A DNA stretch of 64,000 nucleotides from Bifidobacterium tissieri (GTDB lineage: Bacteria > Actinomycetota > Actinomycetes > Actinomycetales > Bifidobacteriaceae). The DNA lies in the NCBI RefSeq assembly GCF_002259645.1, contig NZ_MWWV01000012.1, forward strand, positions 62,001 to 126,000, in the 5' to 3' direction. Shown in pieces: positions 1 to 10,751 of this stretch. Numbering within the stretch: the first letter of the stretch is position 1; every line of letters starts with the position of its first letter. The notes below the pieces were generated by a model. The model was given only the letters and a program-made list of their open reading frames with translations, ran no database searches and was not told the origin of the DNA. A program made the position numbers and the translations under genes.

Positions 1-525
1 GACGGATGGAAGCGCTTTGTGGATCCGAACGCCGGCGACCCTCTGGAGAATCAGGCGCGCGCGCTTGGACTGCACTACGTGCATCTCGACGGTCAGGTCG
101 GCATCATTGGCAACGGTGCGGGACTTGTCATGAGCTCGCTCGACGCCGTGGCCGGAGCAGGCGAGAGCCAGGGCAGTGGGGTCAAGCCAGCCAACTTCCT
201 CGACATCGGCGGCGGAGCCTCCGCGGCCGTCATGGCGGAAAGCCTTGAGATCGTTCTGGAGGATCCGAAGGTCCAATCCGTATTCATCAACGTGTACGGA
301 GGCATCACCTCATGCGAGGAAGTGGCCAACGGCATTCTTGAAGCCATCTCCTCCCTCAACAGCATCCGACCGATCGTGGTGCGATTCGACGGCAACAAGG
401 CCACGGAGGGCCTGCGGATCCTCGCCACGGCGAACAATCCGCATATTCTCGTGGCCAAGACCATGGAACAGGCCGCATCGAAGGCGGCCGAACTCGCAGC
501 GAACAGCAAGGGAGATGCACGATGA
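1..525 (+). CDS. sucC: Succinyl-CoA synthetase beta subunit, 3' part
   Basis: ADP/GDP-forming succinyl-CoA ligase beta chain, joining succinate and CoA in central carbon metabolism as a heterodimer with SucD. The frame is open from base 1, so the start lies upstream of the window. About 174 C-terminal residues remain. The glycine-rich segment [10 protein letters not shown] and the INVYGGI segment of the C-terminal ligase domain are visible. The stop overlaps the sucD start in an ATGA (522-525), so the two are translationally coupled. Confidence 0.95.
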   Translation, partial: DGWKRFVDPNAGDPLENQARALGLHYVHLDGQVGIIGNGAGLVMSSLDAVAGAGESQGSGVKPANFLDIGGGASAAVMAESLEIVLEDPKVQSVFINVYGGITSCEEVANGILEAISSLNSIRPIVVRFDGNKATEGLRILATANNPHILVAKTMEQAASKAAELAANSKGDAR

Positions 526-1442
526 CACTGTTTATCGAAGATGGAGCCCCCGTCATCGTTCAGGGCATGACCGGACATCAGGGCATGACGCACACCGCCC
601 GTATGCTGACCGCCGGAACCCGCATCGTCGGTGGTGTCAATCCGCGCAAGGCGGGAACCACGGTGCCGTTCACCGTGGACGGAGAACAGGTCGAGATCCC
701 GGTGTTCGGCACATGCGCCGAAGCACGAGAGGCCACCGGTGCCAAGGCCAGTGTGGTGTTCGTTCCCCCGCGTTTCGCCAAGGGGGCGGTCGTCGAAGCC
801 GTTGAGGCCGGCATCGAGCTGATCGTAGTCATCACCGAGGGCATTCCCGTCGCCGACACCGCTTATTTCGTGGCTCTTGCCCGAGAAAATGGCGTGCGCA
901 TCATCGGGCCCAACTGCCCTGGTCTGGCCACCTTCGGCACCGGCGATGATCCGCATGGCGTGAATCTCGGCATCATTCCGGATGGGATCGTGCCGCGCGG
1001 ACCGCTCGGTCTGGTGTCCAAGTCAGGCACCCTGACCTATCAGCTCATGGGCGAACTCTCCGATGTCGGCTTCACCGCCGCTCTGGGAGCCGGTGGAGAT
1101 CCGATCGTAGGCACCACCCTTCTGGAAGCCGTGCAGGAGTTCAATGCCGATCCCAACACCAAGGCCGTGGTGATGATCGGCGAGATCGGCGGCAGCGCCG
1201 AACAGGAAGTCGCCGAATGGGCCAAGGACCACATGACCAAACCGCTGGTGGCATACATCGCCGGTTTCACCGCACCGGAAGGCAAGCAGATGGGCCATGC
1301 CGGTGCCATCGTTTCCGGAGGCAAGGGCACTGCGAAGGAGAAGAAGGAAGCACTGGAAGCCGTAGGCATCCGCGTTGGCCGTACTCCTGGTCAGACCGCT
1401 GAAATCATGCACGAGATTCTGGCTGCCAACAATATCGCATGA
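522..1442 (+). CDS. sucD: Succinyl-CoA synthetase alpha subunit
   Basis: 306 residues, normal for the family. It carries the CoA-binding Rossmann domain at the N terminus ([17 protein letters not shown]) and the ligase domain with the phosphohistidine loop near residue 260 ([17 protein letters not shown]). It forms the alpha subunit with the upstream sucC product. It starts inside the sucC stop (ATGA), and its own stop overlaps the next gene's start in another ATGA at 1439-1442, so the genes form one tight operon. Confidence 0.97.
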   Translation: MTLFIEDGAPVIVQGMTGHQGMTHTARMLTAGTRIVGGVNPRKAGTTVPFTVDGEQVEIPVFGTCAEAREATGAKASVVFVPPRFAKGAVVEAVEAGIELIVVITEGIPVADTAYFVALARENGVRIIGPNCPGLATFGTGDDPHGVNLGIIPDGIVPRGPLGLVSKSGTLTYQLMGELSDVGFTAALGAGGDPIVGTTLLEAVQEFNADPNTKAVVMIGEIGGSAEQEVAEWAKDHMTKPLVAYIAGFTAPEGKQMGHAGAIVSGGKGTAKEKKEALEAVGIRVGRTPGQTAEIMHEILAANNIA

Positions 1443-3031
1443 GGCTGAATCCCAAGGATTTCGTCAGGGGACTGGGCGTATCCGCCCTCTCCCTTGCCCT
1501 ATATGCCATAGCATTGGCCTGCTTCAACGCCCTGATGCTGCTGATCATCTCCATGGAGGAAGGCGGTCAGGGCGTTACCGACTACACCATGAATTTCACC
1601 GAATCGGTGATACTGCTGTCTCAGGGCGTCGGACTTGAATTCGAAACAATTCATCTCACGCTGATTCCATGGGGATTGACGATCCTGCTGATCGTCCTGA
1701 TCCGTTCCGCGGCATCACGGCTGGGAAGCTCATGGCCGGGGCTGCTTACCGGTTTGGCGTTATGGGTGGCTATGCACGCATGGATGGCGGCGACCGTCCA
1801 GATGGTCCTCATCGATTCCATGCCCGTCATCCTGCTGAAGACCGGTGTCATATACGTCATCGGATATCTATGGGCGTTGATTCCCCGCACCAATCTGGTC
1901 AAGCGCATCAGGTTGGACAACATCTCGGTTCTCCCGTCTCCCGTACTCATGGCGCTACGTGAGGCGTTGCGTCTGACCGGCATTCTCCTCACCTGCTTCA
2001 TACTGATGGCGGGCATTACCGTGATCACATGGGTCGTCCTCAACCATCAGGCCATGCACCGACTGTTCCATGACATGGGCATGGCGACGGGATCAGCGGT
2101 CATGACCACGATCGCAAGTCTGATCTGGTTGCCGACATTCATGGTCTGGGCACTGTCCTGGGTGTCCGGGGGAGGATTCTCCATCGGTTCCATCGCCACG
2201 TTCTCGTTATGGAACGGTCAGGCGCAGTCACTCCCGACGATACCGGTATTCGCACTGTTTCCGGAAGCGATCGCTCTTCCGTGGGCGAGAATCACACTCA
2301 TGGCCATCCCGTTTGCATTGTCGTTGATTCTGGGCATCTGGCAGGTATTCTCCGTGAAACGATTCAACGTACTGGAACGAAATGGCGGTCAAGATCCCCG
2401 TGAGGCCAGTAACGGCGATTCCCGTAATGACGACTCGCACGGATTCGTTTCATGGCAGACTATGCGCCTGTTCGTTCCTCCGGCAATCGCGTTCTGTCTG
2501 GCATGCGTGCTGCTCAGTGTACTGCTTCCCGTTATCTTCACCATGGCAAACGGCTCTCTCGGATATGACCGTCTGGCCCATGTCGGTGTTGATATCGCCA
2601 CATCAACGCAGGCGCTTGCCCGTCCAACCGCGTTGGGGTTCCTATCCGCGTGGGTGTTCGGTCTGATCATATCGGCGGCGCGATATGCCTTCACGAGACT
2701 GTCCACGACCGCTCGCAACCGACATGAGAACACCCCCGATGACAAGCGTTCTGCCAGAACCGTCAATTCCGGAGACTCCGAGTCCTTGTCAACGGCAATG
2801 GACCATGACAACGGCTCCGTACCGTCCGCTTCCACAGGCGATTATTCATCAGAACACATGAACAATCGCAACACGGCCAGCGGAAATCACGATGGCCGGA
2901 CATCCCGCACCGTCTCCAGCGACGGCCATGCAACTGCTCAATCCTCCGCTACCTCTACAGTGGGGGTCAGGACTTTCCGCACCGTTTCCTCGGCGGAATC
3001 CGTCAATCCGACAATTAAGGAGGACAGGTAA
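1439..3031 (+). CDS. DUF6350 family multi-pass membrane protein
   Basis: 530 residues with about ten hydrophobic segments spread over residues 10-440, followed by a hydrophilic Ser/Thr/Asn-rich tail of about 100 residues that is probably cytoplasmic and disordered. Actinobacteria commonly encode a DUF6350 membrane protein between sucD and the pur genes, and that position is the main basis for the call. The function is not established. It overlaps sucD by 4 nt, and its TAA stop shares a base with the purH start. Confidence 0.75.
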   Translation: MRLNPKDFVRGLGVSALSLALYAIALACFNALMLLIISMEEGGQGVTDYTMNFTESVILLSQGVGLEFETIHLTLIPWGLTILLIVLIRSAASRLGSSWPGLLTGLALWVAMHAWMAATVQMVLIDSMPVILLKTGVIYVIGYLWALIPRTNLVKRIRLDNISVLPSPVLMALREALRLTGILLTCFILMAGITVITWVVLNHQAMHRLFHDMGMATGSAVMTTIASLIWLPTFMVWALSWVSGGGFSIGSIATFSLWNGQAQSLPTIPVFALFPEAIALPWARITLMAIPFALSLILGIWQVFSVKRFNVLERNGGQDPREASNGDSRNDDSHGFVSWQTMRLFVPPAIAFCLACVLLSVLLPVIFTMANGSLGYDRLAHVGVDIATSTQALARPTALGFLSAWVFGLIISAARYAFTRLSTTARNRHENTPDDKRSARTVNSGDSESLSTAMDHDNGSVPSASTGDYSSEHMNNRNTASGNHDGRTSRTVSSDGHATAQSSATSTVGVRTFRTVSSAESVNPTIKEDR

Positions 3032-4659
3032 TGTCAAACAACGCGCGTCCCATCAAACGTGCATTGGTGTCCGTGTTCCATAAGGACGGCATCGAAGTGC
3101 TGGCCAAGGCCTTTGTGGCCGCCGGCACCGAGGTCGTATCCACGGGTTCCACCGCCAAGAAGCTTGCGGAGCTCGGAGTGAACGTCACGCCCGTCGAGAA
3201 GGTCACCGGATTCCCCGAAAGCCTCGATGGCCGTGTGAAGACGCTTGATCCTCACATTCATGCCGGCATTCTCGCCGACATGACCAACCCCGAGCATGTG
3301 AGCCAGCTCGCCGAGCTGGGCATCAAGCCGTTCGATCTTGTGGTCGTGAACCTGTATCCCTTCGCTGACACCGTTCGCTCGGGTGCCAATGAGGCGGACA
3401 CCATCGAGAAGATCGATATCGGAGGCCCGTCGATGGTCCGTGGTGCGGCCAAGAACAGCACCACCGTGGCCATTGTCACGGATCCCAACGATTACGCACT
3501 CGTCGCGGAACGCGTGGAGAACGGAACCGGCTTCACTCTGGAGGAGCGTCGCTATCTGGCGGCCAAGGCCTTTGCTCATACTGCGGCCTATGACGCCACC
3601 ATCATCGAATGGGCATCCAAGCAGTGGCCGAAGCCGGCTTCCTTCGTCAAGAGCGAGGATGACGTCGAACCGCAGATCGACGAGAAGCTGTTCCCCGCCA
3701 CGTTCACCGAAACCTGGGATCGCACCCACGTGCTTCGTTACGGCGAGAACCCTCACCAGCAGGCCGCGCTGTACCTCGATCCGCTGAACCGCAACGGCTT
3801 TGCCCATGCCGAACAGCTGGGCGGCAAGCCGATGAGCTACAACAACTACGTGGATGCCGACGCCGCCTGGCGTGCCGTCTGGGATTTTGCCCCACAGATC
3901 GCCGTCGCCGTGGTGAAGCACAACAATCCCTGCGGTCTCGCTCTGGGCAAGACCGTGGCAGAGGCGCACAAGAAGGCCCATGCCTGCGATCCGATGAGCG
4001 CCTACGGTGGCGTGATCGCCGCCAATTCCACCGTGACCCTGGAGATGGCGGAAAGCGTCCGTCCGATCTTCACCGAGGTCATCGTCGCGCCCGATTACGA
4101 ACCCGAAGCCCTCGAGCTGTTGCAGACCAAGAAGAAGAACCTGCGTATCCTCAAGGTTGCCGAGCCGCCGAAGGCCAAGCGTCAGATCCGTCAGATCGAC
4201 GGCGGTCTGCTGGTGCAGTCCACGGATCTCATCAACGCCGTGGGCGACGATCCCGACGCCTGGAAGCTGGTTTCCGGCGAGCCTGCCGACGCTGAGACCC
4301 TCAAGGATCTGGTTTTCGCATGGCGTGCCATTCGTTGCGTCAAGTCCAATGCCATTCTGGTGGCTCACGATCAGGCCACCGTCGGTATCGGCATGGGCCA
4401 GGTCAACCGCGTCGATTCCTGCAATCTCGCCGTGGAACGCGCCAACACGCTGGCGGATGGCGCGAATCGTACCAACGGTTCGGTGGCGGCTTCCGATGCG
4501 TTCTTCCCGTTCGCAGACGGTGCCGAGATCCTCATCAAGGCCGGCGTCAAGGCAATCGTGCAGCCCGGTGGTTCCATCCGTGACGAAGAGGTGATCGAAG
4601 CCGCGAAGAAGGCTGGAGTCACCATGTATCTCACCGGTACCCGTCATTTCTTCCACTGA
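3031..4659 (+). CDS. purH: Bifunctional AICAR transformylase / IMP cyclohydrolase
   Basis: 542 residues. Catalyses the last two steps of de novo purine synthesis: formylation of AICAR, then ring closure to IMP. The N-terminal MGS-like cyclohydrolase domain (residues 7-150; [15 protein letters not shown]) is followed by the transformylase domain with [12 protein letters not shown] and the catalytic-site segment VKHNNPCG. It ends in the typical [12 protein letters not shown] tail. A strong AAGGAGGA ribosome site lies at about 3017-3024, inside the end of the preceding gene. Confidence 0.97.
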   Translation: MSNNARPIKRALVSVFHKDGIEVLAKAFVAAGTEVVSTGSTAKKLAELGVNVTPVEKVTGFPESLDGRVKTLDPHIHAGILADMTNPEHVSQLAELGIKPFDLVVVNLYPFADTVRSGANEADTIEKIDIGGPSMVRGAAKNSTTVAIVTDPNDYALVAERVENGTGFTLEERRYLAAKAFAHTAAYDATIIEWASKQWPKPASFVKSEDDVEPQIDEKLFPATFTETWDRTHVLRYGENPHQQAALYLDPLNRNGFAHAEQLGGKPMSYNNYVDADAAWRAVWDFAPQIAVAVVKHNNPCGLALGKTVAEAHKKAHACDPMSAYGGVIAANSTVTLEMAESVRPIFTEVIVAPDYEPEALELLQTKKKNLRILKVAEPPKAKRQIRQIDGGLLVQSTDLINAVGDDPDAWKLVSGEPADAETLKDLVFAWRAIRCVKSNAILVAHDQATVGIGMGQVNRVDSCNLAVERANTLADGANRTNGSVAASDAFFPFADGAEILIKAGVKAIVQPGGSIRDEEVIEAAKKAGVTMYLTGTRHFFH

Positions 4660-4681
4660 TCGTGACGGACCATATCGGCGC

Positions 4682-4999
4682 ATGACGACGACACCACGCA
4701 AAGATCCCGGACAGCGGTCCGAGTCACATCCGTATGTGTCTGAAGCCCATGAGGGAAAGCCACCCTTCGAATGGGGGGTGGCGGCCCTCGTCGTGGTCTC
4801 CGCAATACTGGCCGCTTTTGGCCATCTGTTGGGGGCCACACTGGTCATCTCCGTCACGTCAATCGTGTGTGCGGCCATACGGCTGACGCTACGGGAGCGA
4901 AGCCCCTGGAAGATTCGATCGGTCGGATTCGATGCTTTCTTCGGTTTTGCCCTGGGCATCGGATTGGTGATGGATTGGGCGGCCATCATGTTGTGGTGA
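4682..4999 (+). CDS. DUF3017 family small membrane protein
   Basis: 105 residues with a charged N terminus (about 30 residues) and three predicted membrane segments at roughly 32-50, 52-67 and 82-103. DUF3017 proteins are found near purH or folD in actinobacteria, which fits the position 22 nt after purH. No function is known. The ribosome site is weak, so it may rely on readthrough from purH. It is the last gene before a strong terminator. Confidence 0.7.
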   Translation: MTTTPRKDPGQRSESHPYVSEAHEGKPPFEWGVAALVVVSAILAAFGHLLGATLVISVTSIVCAAIRLTLRERSPWKIRSVGFDAFFGFALGIGLVMDWAAIMLW

Positions 5000-5042
5000 T
5001 GTCCAGCGACATCCATACGGGACGGACAACGGCTAAACAGGG

Positions 5043-5132
5043 AAGGCCCCTCTAATTACCGGCTCGCACCTCCGATTACTGCAATGATTCAGCTGCAATG
5101 ATCGGAGGTGTGGGGGTAATTAGAGGGGCCTT
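5043..5132. terminator. Bidirectional intrinsic terminator
   Basis: A perfect 18-bp inverted repeat (5043-5060 with 5115-5132) encloses a second 10-bp repeat (5067-5076 with 5101-5110). A-rich and T-rich flanks sit on the two sides. It separates the rightward suc-pur operon from the leftward aquaporin gene, so it probably serves both. Confidence 0.85.
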
Positions 5133-5181
5133 TCTGCTGACTGACGGTTAGCAATCTAGGGACAAATCGCTAACTGGCGTG

Positions 5182-6312
5182 CTAACGGGGGTTCCGTTCG
5201 GTGCCGTCGGCACCGGAATCGCCTGCAACAGGTTCCGTCTCATGAGCGGCGGCATCCGTCACCGCTGGCACCGGCGCATTGCCACGGAGTTCATTCCCAT
5301 CATTCTCGCCGTTCTCGGCAGGTTCTGCTTCGACGGTCTCGGTTTCGGCAGACTGGGACGCATCATCCAAGTCATCAGTCTCGGACTCTTCCGAAGCGCT
5401 TTCAGTGGTATCAGCGACGACTGCCGCCTTGGCCGCTGCATTCTTCGCAATCATATCGGTGAGCGTGGAGCTCAGCAGCATGACCAACGCGACAACGGCG
5501 CCAGCCAGCAGCGGGCAGATCCAGAACAGCCACAGCTGGCTCAGCGGCTCGACCGTCAGACCCTTGCCCTGCGCGAACAGTGCGATGCCGGTGGAACGAG
5601 CCGGATTGAGACCCGCCCCGGTGATGGGATAGGTGACGGCCGCAGCAACACCATAGGCAAGTCCCACGGCACGCGTGTGATTGGGAAGCGGCGAGCCATC
5701 CTGATTCAACGTCACGATGGCCGCGGCGACCACCAGCAGGCTCATGACCACTTCCACGGCAATGGCCATATTGGAATCGAAGCTCAGACCGGTCTGCTGC
5801 AACGTGCTGTTCGACAGATACGACAGGGATGTGGTGTCGAAGCCGTTGACCGCATAGGTGAGCCACGCCTTGGCGGCGACGCTCTCGCTGGTGGGCAGAA
5901 TGGCGACGACGACGGCACCGGCTGCAATGCCGCCCAGGACCTGTGCCACGAGGTACAGCAGTGCGTCCAGCCAGGAGATTCGTGACGTCAGTGCTGCCGC
6001 CAACGTGATGGCAGGGTTGAAGTGCGCCCCGGAGAACCGTGAGAACACGGCCGTGGCCGCGGCATATGCCACGCCGACCACAGCTGCGATGAGAAGGATA
6101 TTGATGCCATACAACACCGTGCCATATGTGCTTACGGCGTAAATGACAAAACAGATGAAGAAGCTGCCGGCGAATTCGGCGAGCGCTCGAATGATGAGGG
6201 ATTCGGCCGGTGCAGAGGACTGGCCGTTATTGGGAATGGGCTGTTCGGTCGTTGCATCCTCGGCGTCCACCACCGCCGATTGTGTGTATGCCGACGTGGA
6301 TGTCTGTGACAT
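5182..6312 (-). CDS. MIP-family aquaporin / glycerol channel with long acidic C-terminal tail
   Basis: 376 residues from the ATG at 6312, which has an AAAGGA site 5 nt upstream; a TTG 24 nt upstream lacks one. Six membrane segments and the two pore NPA boxes (HFNPAITLA and GLNPARSTG) are clear, so this is a channel for water or small solutes such as glycerol. The last 75 or so residues are unusually long and acidic, rich in Glu, Asp, Thr and Ser, and lie beyond the channel domain. Substrate selectivity cannot be assigned here. It is monocistronic. Confidence 0.9.
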   Translation of the reverse strand: MSQTSTSAYTQSAVVDAEDATTEQPIPNNGQSSAPAESLIIRALAEFAGSFFICFVIYAVSTYGTVLYGINILLIAAVVGVAYAAATAVFSRFSGAHFNPAITLAAALTSRISWLDALLYLVAQVLGGIAAGAVVVAILPTSESVAAKAWLTYAVNGFDTTSLSYLSNSTLQQTGLSFDSNMAIAVEVVMSLLVVAAAIVTLNQDGSPLPNHTRAVGLAYGVAAAVTYPITGAGLNPARSTGIALFAQGKGLTVEPLSQLWLFWICPLLAGAVVALVMLLSSTLTDMIAKNAAAKAAVVADTTESASEESETDDLDDASQSAETETVEAEPAENGENDGNELRGNAPVPAVTDAAAHETEPVAGDSGADGTERNPR

Positions 6313-6470
6313 ATGAATCCTTTGATAGTCTGACAAAACGTCTCATATGCTACCAGTGGTTCAGGCATACCGATAGAATGAGATCACTGTGATTTCCTGA
6401 GAATCATCTGTGAAAATAGCAGTGAGTAGAAGCAGATTTGCATATTATGAAAGGCCACGTTGGGAGAACG

Positions 6471-7253
6471 ATGCCAGAACAGTATTCATCCTCCAAGAAA
6501 TCATCCGAACGTTCCGATCGGGACGCTGAGAATATTCGCCTGCAGAAGGTCCTTGCCCAGGCGGGGTTTGGTTCTCGCCGCAAGTGCGAGGAGATCATTA
6601 CCGAAGGCCGTGTGGAGGTCGACGGTGAGCTGGTGACCGAGTTGGGAACCCGTGTCAATCCGAAGCGCCAGAAGATCCTGGTTGACGGATCCCGTATTCA
6701 CATTGATGATCATCATGTGACGCTTGCGCTGAACAAGCCCAAGCGTGTGCTGTCCACGATGAGCGATCCGAAGGGTCGTTGGACGCTGCGTGACATCATT
6801 GGGGACAAGTATGAGCGTGTGTTCCATATGGGCAGGCTCGATTACGATTCCGAAGGTCTGATCCTGATGACCAATGACGGCGAGCTGTCGCAGCACGTCA
6901 TGCACCCCAAGTATGAGGTGGCGAAGACCTATATCGCCACCGTGGAGGGACGTCTTGGCGGTAACGTCTGCCGTCGTCTGGTCCGTACCGGCGTCAAGCT
7001 TGACGATGGTTGGGTCAAGCTTGACAAGTGCTCGATTCTGGATCAGAACCGTGAGTTCACTATGGTTCGTGTGGTGCTGCATTCGGGTCGCAACCGCATT
7101 GTCCGCCGTATTTTCGGCTCGATCGGATTCCCGGTCCGCCGGCTGATCCGCACGCAGATCGGTCCGATCAAGCTTGGCGAGCTCAAGCCCGGCTCGTATC
7201 GTGTGCTGTCACCCACCGAGGTGAAGTCTCTGGAGAAGGAGGTCGGCCTGTGA
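6471..7253 (+). CDS. RluB-type 23S rRNA/16S rRNA pseudouridine synthase
   Basis: 260 residues from ATG 6471, chosen because GGGAGA lies just upstream; alternatives at 6438 and 6447 have no such site. It has a short charged N terminus, then an S4 RNA-binding domain ([14 protein letters not shown]), then the RsuA/RluB catalytic domain with the Asp-containing signature [16 protein letters not shown] and a C-terminal [10 protein letters not shown] motif. It isomerises a specific uridine in rRNA. Its stop overlaps the cmk-der GTG start. In actinobacteria this gene typically precedes cmk and der. Confidence 0.9.
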   Translation: MPEQYSSSKKSSERSDRDAENIRLQKVLAQAGFGSRRKCEEIITEGRVEVDGELVTELGTRVNPKRQKILVDGSRIHIDDHHVTLALNKPKRVLSTMSDPKGRWTLRDIIGDKYERVFHMGRLDYDSEGLILMTNDGELSQHVMHPKYEVAKTYIATVEGRLGGNVCRRLVRTGVKLDDGWVKLDKCSILDQNREFTMVRVVLHSGRNRIVRRIFGSIGFPVRRLIRTQIGPIKLGELKPGSYRVLSPTEVKSLEKEVGL

Positions 7254-9397
7254 TTCGCGTTGCGATCGACGGTCCCGCCGGTGTGGGCAAGTCATCCACG
7301 TCCAAGGCGCTGGCCAAGTATTTCGGGTTCGCGTATCTCGATACCGGAGCCATGTATCGTGCCGCGACATGGTGGTGTTTGCATCAGGGAGTGAATCTGG
7401 ATGCCGAGCAGCCGGACGCGGATCTTATCACCGCTACGGTCGGTCGGTTCTTCACCGAAGACCATTTCGATATTTCCGTGGATCCCGACGATCCTGACGT
7501 ACTGTCCGATGGGGAGAGCATCGCCGAGGAGATTCGTTCCACGGAAGTGTCCTCGCATGTTTCGGCGGTGTCTTCAATCCCCTCCGTCCGGCGTTTGCTG
7601 ATCGCGGCCCAGCGCGCGTTCATCGCCGGTGAGGAGAATCCGGATTCGTTCTCGAATGGTGCTGGGATCGTGGCTGAGGGACGTGACATCACCACGGTGG
7701 TTGCTCCCGATGCTGAAGTTCGTGTGTTGCTGACGGCCCGCGAGGAGGTTCGTGCTCAGCGTCGTGCCGCACAGTCAGCCCAGTCGGAACGGTCCGAGAA
7801 TGGTACCGTGGGTTCCGATGACGTGGCTGCCAGGGATCGCGCTGATTCCAAGGTCACCAACTTTCTGACCGCCGCCGATGGCGTGACTACAGTCGACAAT
7901 TCCGATATGGATTTCGGCGAGACGCTGGACGTGCTCGTCAATCTGGTGGAAGAGGCCATGGAGGCACAGGCGTATGAGAGTTACGCCGCGAATCTTGCCG
8001 ACTATGAGCTTGATGCCGAGGATGAGCGGCTGCTCAGCGGGGCCTTCCAGGAGGGGACCAGTGAACCCGGTCCCAAGGCCGTCGGCGTGCTCGCCGTGGT
8101 GGGACGTCCGAATGTGGGCAAGTCCACGCTGGTCAACCGTATTCTCGGTCGCCGTGCCGCCGTGGTGGAGGATACTCCGGGCGTGACGCGTGACCGTGTC
8201 AGCTATGACGCGGAATGGGCGGGCACGAATTTCAAACTGGTCGACACTGGTGGCTGGGAGGCAGACGTCGAGGGTATTGAATCCTCGATCGCTAATCAGG
8301 CGGAGATAGCCGTGCAAATGGCCGATGCCGTGGTGCTGGTGGTGGATGGTCTGGTCGGCATGACCGCCAGCGACGAGCGTATCGTACGGATGCTGCGCAA
8401 GTCCGGCAAGCCAGTGACGCTGGCCGTCAATAAGGTCGATACGCAGTCCGACGAATATCTCGCCGCTGATTTCTGGAAGCTGGGCATGGGGGAGCCGTAT
8501 TCGGTTTCCGCCATGCACGGCAGGGGAGTTGGTGATCTGCTTGATGCCGCTTTGGACAAGCTGAAGAAGGCCGAGAAGACCTCCGGCATGCTTACTCCAT
8601 CCCATCTGCGTCGCGTGGCGCTGGTGGGCCGACCGAACGTTGGCAAATCGTCGCTGCTGAACCGTCTGGCCGGTGAAGAACGCGCCGTGGTCAATGATCT
8701 TGCCGGCACCACCCGTGACCCGGTCGATGAGATCGTGTCCGTGGATGGCGAGGATTGGCTGTTCATCGATACGGCAGGCATCAAGCGTCGCCTGCACAAG
8801 CTGTCGGGTGCCGAATATTATTCGACGCTCCGCACGCAGGCTGCTTTGGAACGTTCCGAACTGGCTCTGGTGCTGTTCGATGTCTCTCAGCCAATCTCCG
8901 ATCAGGATCTCAAGGTGATGAGTCAGGCCGTGGACGCCGGACGAGCCGTCGTGCTCGTGTTCAACAAGTGGGACGCACTCGATGATTTCGGACGCCAGCG
9001 CGTTGAACGTCTCTGGGCCACGGAATTTGATCGTGTCACCTGGGCACAGCGCGTCAACCTGTCCGCCAAGACCGGATGGCATACCAACCGTCTGGCCAGG
9101 GCGATGCGCACCGCTCTGGAATCCTGGGACAAGCGCATCCCCACCGGCAAGCTCAACTCGTTCCTCGGACAGCTGCAGGCCGCCCACCCGCACCCGTTGC
9201 GTGGTGGTAAGCAGCCTCGCATTCTCTTCGCCACCCAGGCGTCAAACCGTCCGCCTCGTTTCGTGATCTTCGCCACCGGGTTCCTAGAGCACGGCTACCG
9301 TCGTTACATCGAGCGTAGTCTGCGCGAGGAATTCGGATTCGAAGGATCGCCGATCCAGATCTCCGTAAAGATCAGGGAAAAGAAGCGCCGCAAGTAG
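7250..9397 (+). CDS. cmk-der: Fused cytidylate kinase / GTPase Der
   Basis: 715 residues that fuse two enzymes usually encoded by adjacent genes. Residues 1-230 are CMP kinase, with the P-loop [11 protein letters not shown] and LDTGAMYRA. Residues about 275-715 are Der/EngA with two G domains: [18 protein letters not shown] and NKVD, then [18 protein letters not shown] and NKWD. A C-terminal KH-like domain ends in a basic tail. The kinase makes CDP/dCDP; Der acts in 50S ribosome assembly. A GTG start overlaps the preceding stop (GTGA). The fusion is typical of bifidobacteria. Confidence 0.95.
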   Translation: MIRVAIDGPAGVGKSSTSKALAKYFGFAYLDTGAMYRAATWWCLHQGVNLDAEQPDADLITATVGRFFTEDHFDISVDPDDPDVLSDGESIAEEIRSTEVSSHVSAVSSIPSVRRLLIAAQRAFIAGEENPDSFSNGAGIVAEGRDITTVVAPDAEVRVLLTAREEVRAQRRAAQSAQSERSENGTVGSDDVAARDRADSKVTNFLTAADGVTTVDNSDMDFGETLDVLVNLVEEAMEAQAYESYAANLADYELDAEDERLLSGAFQEGTSEPGPKAVGVLAVVGRPNVGKSTLVNRILGRRAAVVEDTPGVTRDRVSYDAEWAGTNFKLVDTGGWEADVEGIESSIANQAEIAVQMADAVVLVVDGLVGMTASDERIVRMLRKSGKPVTLAVNKVDTQSDEYLAADFWKLGMGEPYSVSAMHGRGVGDLLDAALDKLKKAEKTSGMLTPSHLRRVALVGRPNVGKSSLLNRLAGEERAVVNDLAGTTRDPVDEIVSVDGEDWLFIDTAGIKRRLHKLSGAEYYSTLRTQAALERSELALVLFDVSQPISDQDLKVMSQAVDAGRAVVLVFNKWDALDDFGRQRVERLWATEFDRVTWAQRVNLSAKTGWHTNRLARAMRTALESWDKRIPTGKLNSFLGQLQAAHPHPLRGGKQPRILFATQASNRPPRFVIFATGFLEHGYRRYIERSLREEFGFEGSPIQISVKIREKKRRK

Positions 9398-9451
9398 TAA
9401 CAGACAGCTAACGGACAGCAGCGGACGATCATCAGGCCGGACGCTGCACGC

Positions 9452-9503
9452 CATATGACATTACGGGGGGTATTTCATACGAGTACCCCCGTAATGTCAT
9501 ATG
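9452..9503. terminator. 18-bp inverted repeat after cmk-der
   Basis: CATATGACATTACGGGGG at 9452-9469 pairs with its complement at 9486-9503 around a 16-nt loop. It lies 55 nt after the cmk-der stop and is probably its terminator, although no long T tract follows on the plus strand. Confidence 0.6.
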
Positions 9504-9684
9504 GGAGCATGCCTTGCGTGACGATGCGGTGATTATGCCCAGCGGCCATCGCTAACGATAGATACATGCATGGCAATTGACGTCCCCGAACCGCATTTCG
9601 ATCTCGCATAAGAACCGCGACCACGAACGGAGGAATCGCAAAAACGTTGCGATTCCTTGCAACACTCCGAGAACACCACTCGAT

Positions 9685-9714
9685 TTGGCACTATCGGAAA
9701 TGCTGTGCTAGATT
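9685..9714 (+). promoter_or_regulatory. Likely tRNA promoter upstream of the split tRNA-Pro
   Basis: TTGGCA at 9685-9690 and TAGATT at 9709-9714 are separated by 18 bp, and the predicted start falls about 18 nt before the tRNA 5' half at 9739. This appears to be the host promoter of the original tRNA-Pro gene. It now reads first into a broken tRNA half, with the complete copy 210 bp further on. Apart from this promoter I see nothing in 9504-9738. Confidence 0.5.
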
Positions 9715-9738
9715 ATCTACTCGTTGCCACGGCGACAT

Positions 9739-9786
<48 letters not shown>

Positions 9787-9871
9787 TACTCAGTCATACT
9801 GAGTGACACCTGACCGGATGTCAGCTGCCAGTAGGGCTAAGGGCCTACGCTGAAAAGCGGATAATTTAAGA

Positions 9872-9930
9872 CAGACACGATTAGACACGATGACGGAATT
9901 ACCTACGTTGTTTTTCCCGCTCAGACACGA
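9872..9930 (+). repeat. Integrase arm-type sites, left cluster
   Basis: Three near-identical nonamers lie between the left core and the full tRNA: CAGACACGA at 9872-9880 and 9922-9930, and TAGACACGA at 9882-9890. The same motif recurs at 10092-10134, 47733-47766 and 47994-48025, always near an att-like position. I infer binding sites for the integrase N-terminal domain. Confidence 0.6.
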
Positions 9931-9948
9931 CGTGAATAATCAGTCAAT

Positions 9949-10022
<74 letters not shown>

Positions 10023-10026
10023 CTAG

Positions 10027-10059
10027 AAAGCCCGGAATTTCAACGATTCCGGGCTTTTT
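10027..10059 (+). terminator. Terminator after tRNA-Pro
   Basis: AAAGCCCGGAAT at 10027-10038 pairs with ATTCCGGGCTTT at 10046-10057, followed by TT. It lies 4 nt after the tRNA. A near-identical hairpin follows the 3' tRNA fragment at 47933-47966. Confidence 0.85.
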
Positions 10060-10091
10060 CGTTATCGTCCGAACCCCCTCTTTTGGCCCTC

Positions 10092-10134
10092 CAGACACGA
10101 TTCAGACACGATTTTCGGACACGACCAGACACGA
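10092..10134 (+). repeat. Integrase arm-type sites downstream of tRNA-Pro
   Basis: Four direct copies within 43 bp: CAGACACGA at 10092, 10103 and 10126, and CGGACACGA at 10116. The related remnant prophage has three at the matching place (47994-48025). Together with the tRNA terminator they fill the gene-free stretch 10023-10213. Confidence 0.6.
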
Positions 10135-10213
10135 CGACCATGCGACACGCCTCAAATCAAGCCATTTTCAAGCGGTCGCCCGGCGACTTTCCCGGCTCTT
10201 CCAAGGCGACTTT

Positions 10214-10702
10214 TCACAACTTCTCCATACCGCGTCTGGCCTCTTCCCACTCGCGTCGCCGTACGGAGTAGATGTCCTGGTTGTAGTAGGCGGCCTTCTG
10301 CTCTACCCGTCTGCGGGCTTCCTCGTCCTTGCCCCACCATCGGACGAACTGACCCGGCCGCACACGGTTCTGCCCCTCGTCCTGCGCCATGCGACGCAGC
10401 GCCTTCGGGTCGAACACCTGCTTGGCGCGGAAGTTCGTCAGCCGGTCGCGAGCGATATACGCCGCGACGAGACGCCACTGCTTGCGGGCCTTGCCGATGA
10501 CGTACAGCACGCCGCCGTCATCCTTCGTGCTGTTGTCCCACCACGACGACACGTACACCTTGGTGCCGGGGCTGAAGATCTTCGTGCCGTATTCGATGTG
10601 GTGGTCCTGCCCTACCTCGTGCTCGTCCACGACGTTGGCGATCAGGCACCATGTGAACAGCTTGCCACGCTGCCGCTGTTTCGCTTCCTCCATACCCAAC
10701 AT
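10214..10702 (-). CDS. Hypothetical phage protein, last gene of early operon
   Basis: About 162 residues from ATG 10702; an in-frame ATG at 10693 is equally possible. The protein is charged and Trp/Tyr-rich (VYVSSWWDN, RWWGKDEEAR, KAAYYNQD), with a basic amphipathic C terminus and no recognised motif or membrane segment. It is separated from the preceding early gene by a GC-rich hairpin, so its translation or transcription may be controlled separately. I do not recognise a function. Confidence 0.6.
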   Translation of the reverse strand: MLGMEEAKQRQRGKLFTWCLIANVVDEHEVGQDHHIEYGTKIFSPGTKVYVSSWWDNSTKDDGGVLYVIGKARKQWRLVAAYIARDRLTNFRAKQVFDPKALRRMAQDEGQNRVRPGQFVRWWGKDEEARRRVEQKAAYYNQDIYSVRRREWEEARRGMEKL

Positions 10703-10705
10703 GGT

Positions 10706-10741
10706 ACGGCCCCGCTCTCCCATCTTGGAGGGCGGGGCCGT
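10706..10741. repeat. GC-rich hairpin between the last two early genes
   Basis: ACGGCCCCGC at 10706-10715 pairs with GCGGGGCCGT at 10732-10741, with a partly paired interior. On the minus strand it begins 10 nt after the 10752 stop and ends just before the next start codon, and no T tract follows. It could be an attenuator or mRNA stabiliser. A degenerate copy persists in the remnant prophage near 48105-48132. Confidence 0.55.
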
Positions 10742-10751
10742 CTTGCCGTTT

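Noticed and set aside
3034..5016. 660-codon open frame on the minus strand opposite purH
   Set aside because: Composition (Gly/His/Arg/Asp-rich) and the perfect purH reading on the other strand show it to be a shadow frame of a high-GC gene.
7775..9193. 472-codon minus-strand frame opposite cmk-der
   Set aside because: Lies fully within the Der coding region; no ribosome site and His/Gly-rich composition typical of antisense frames.
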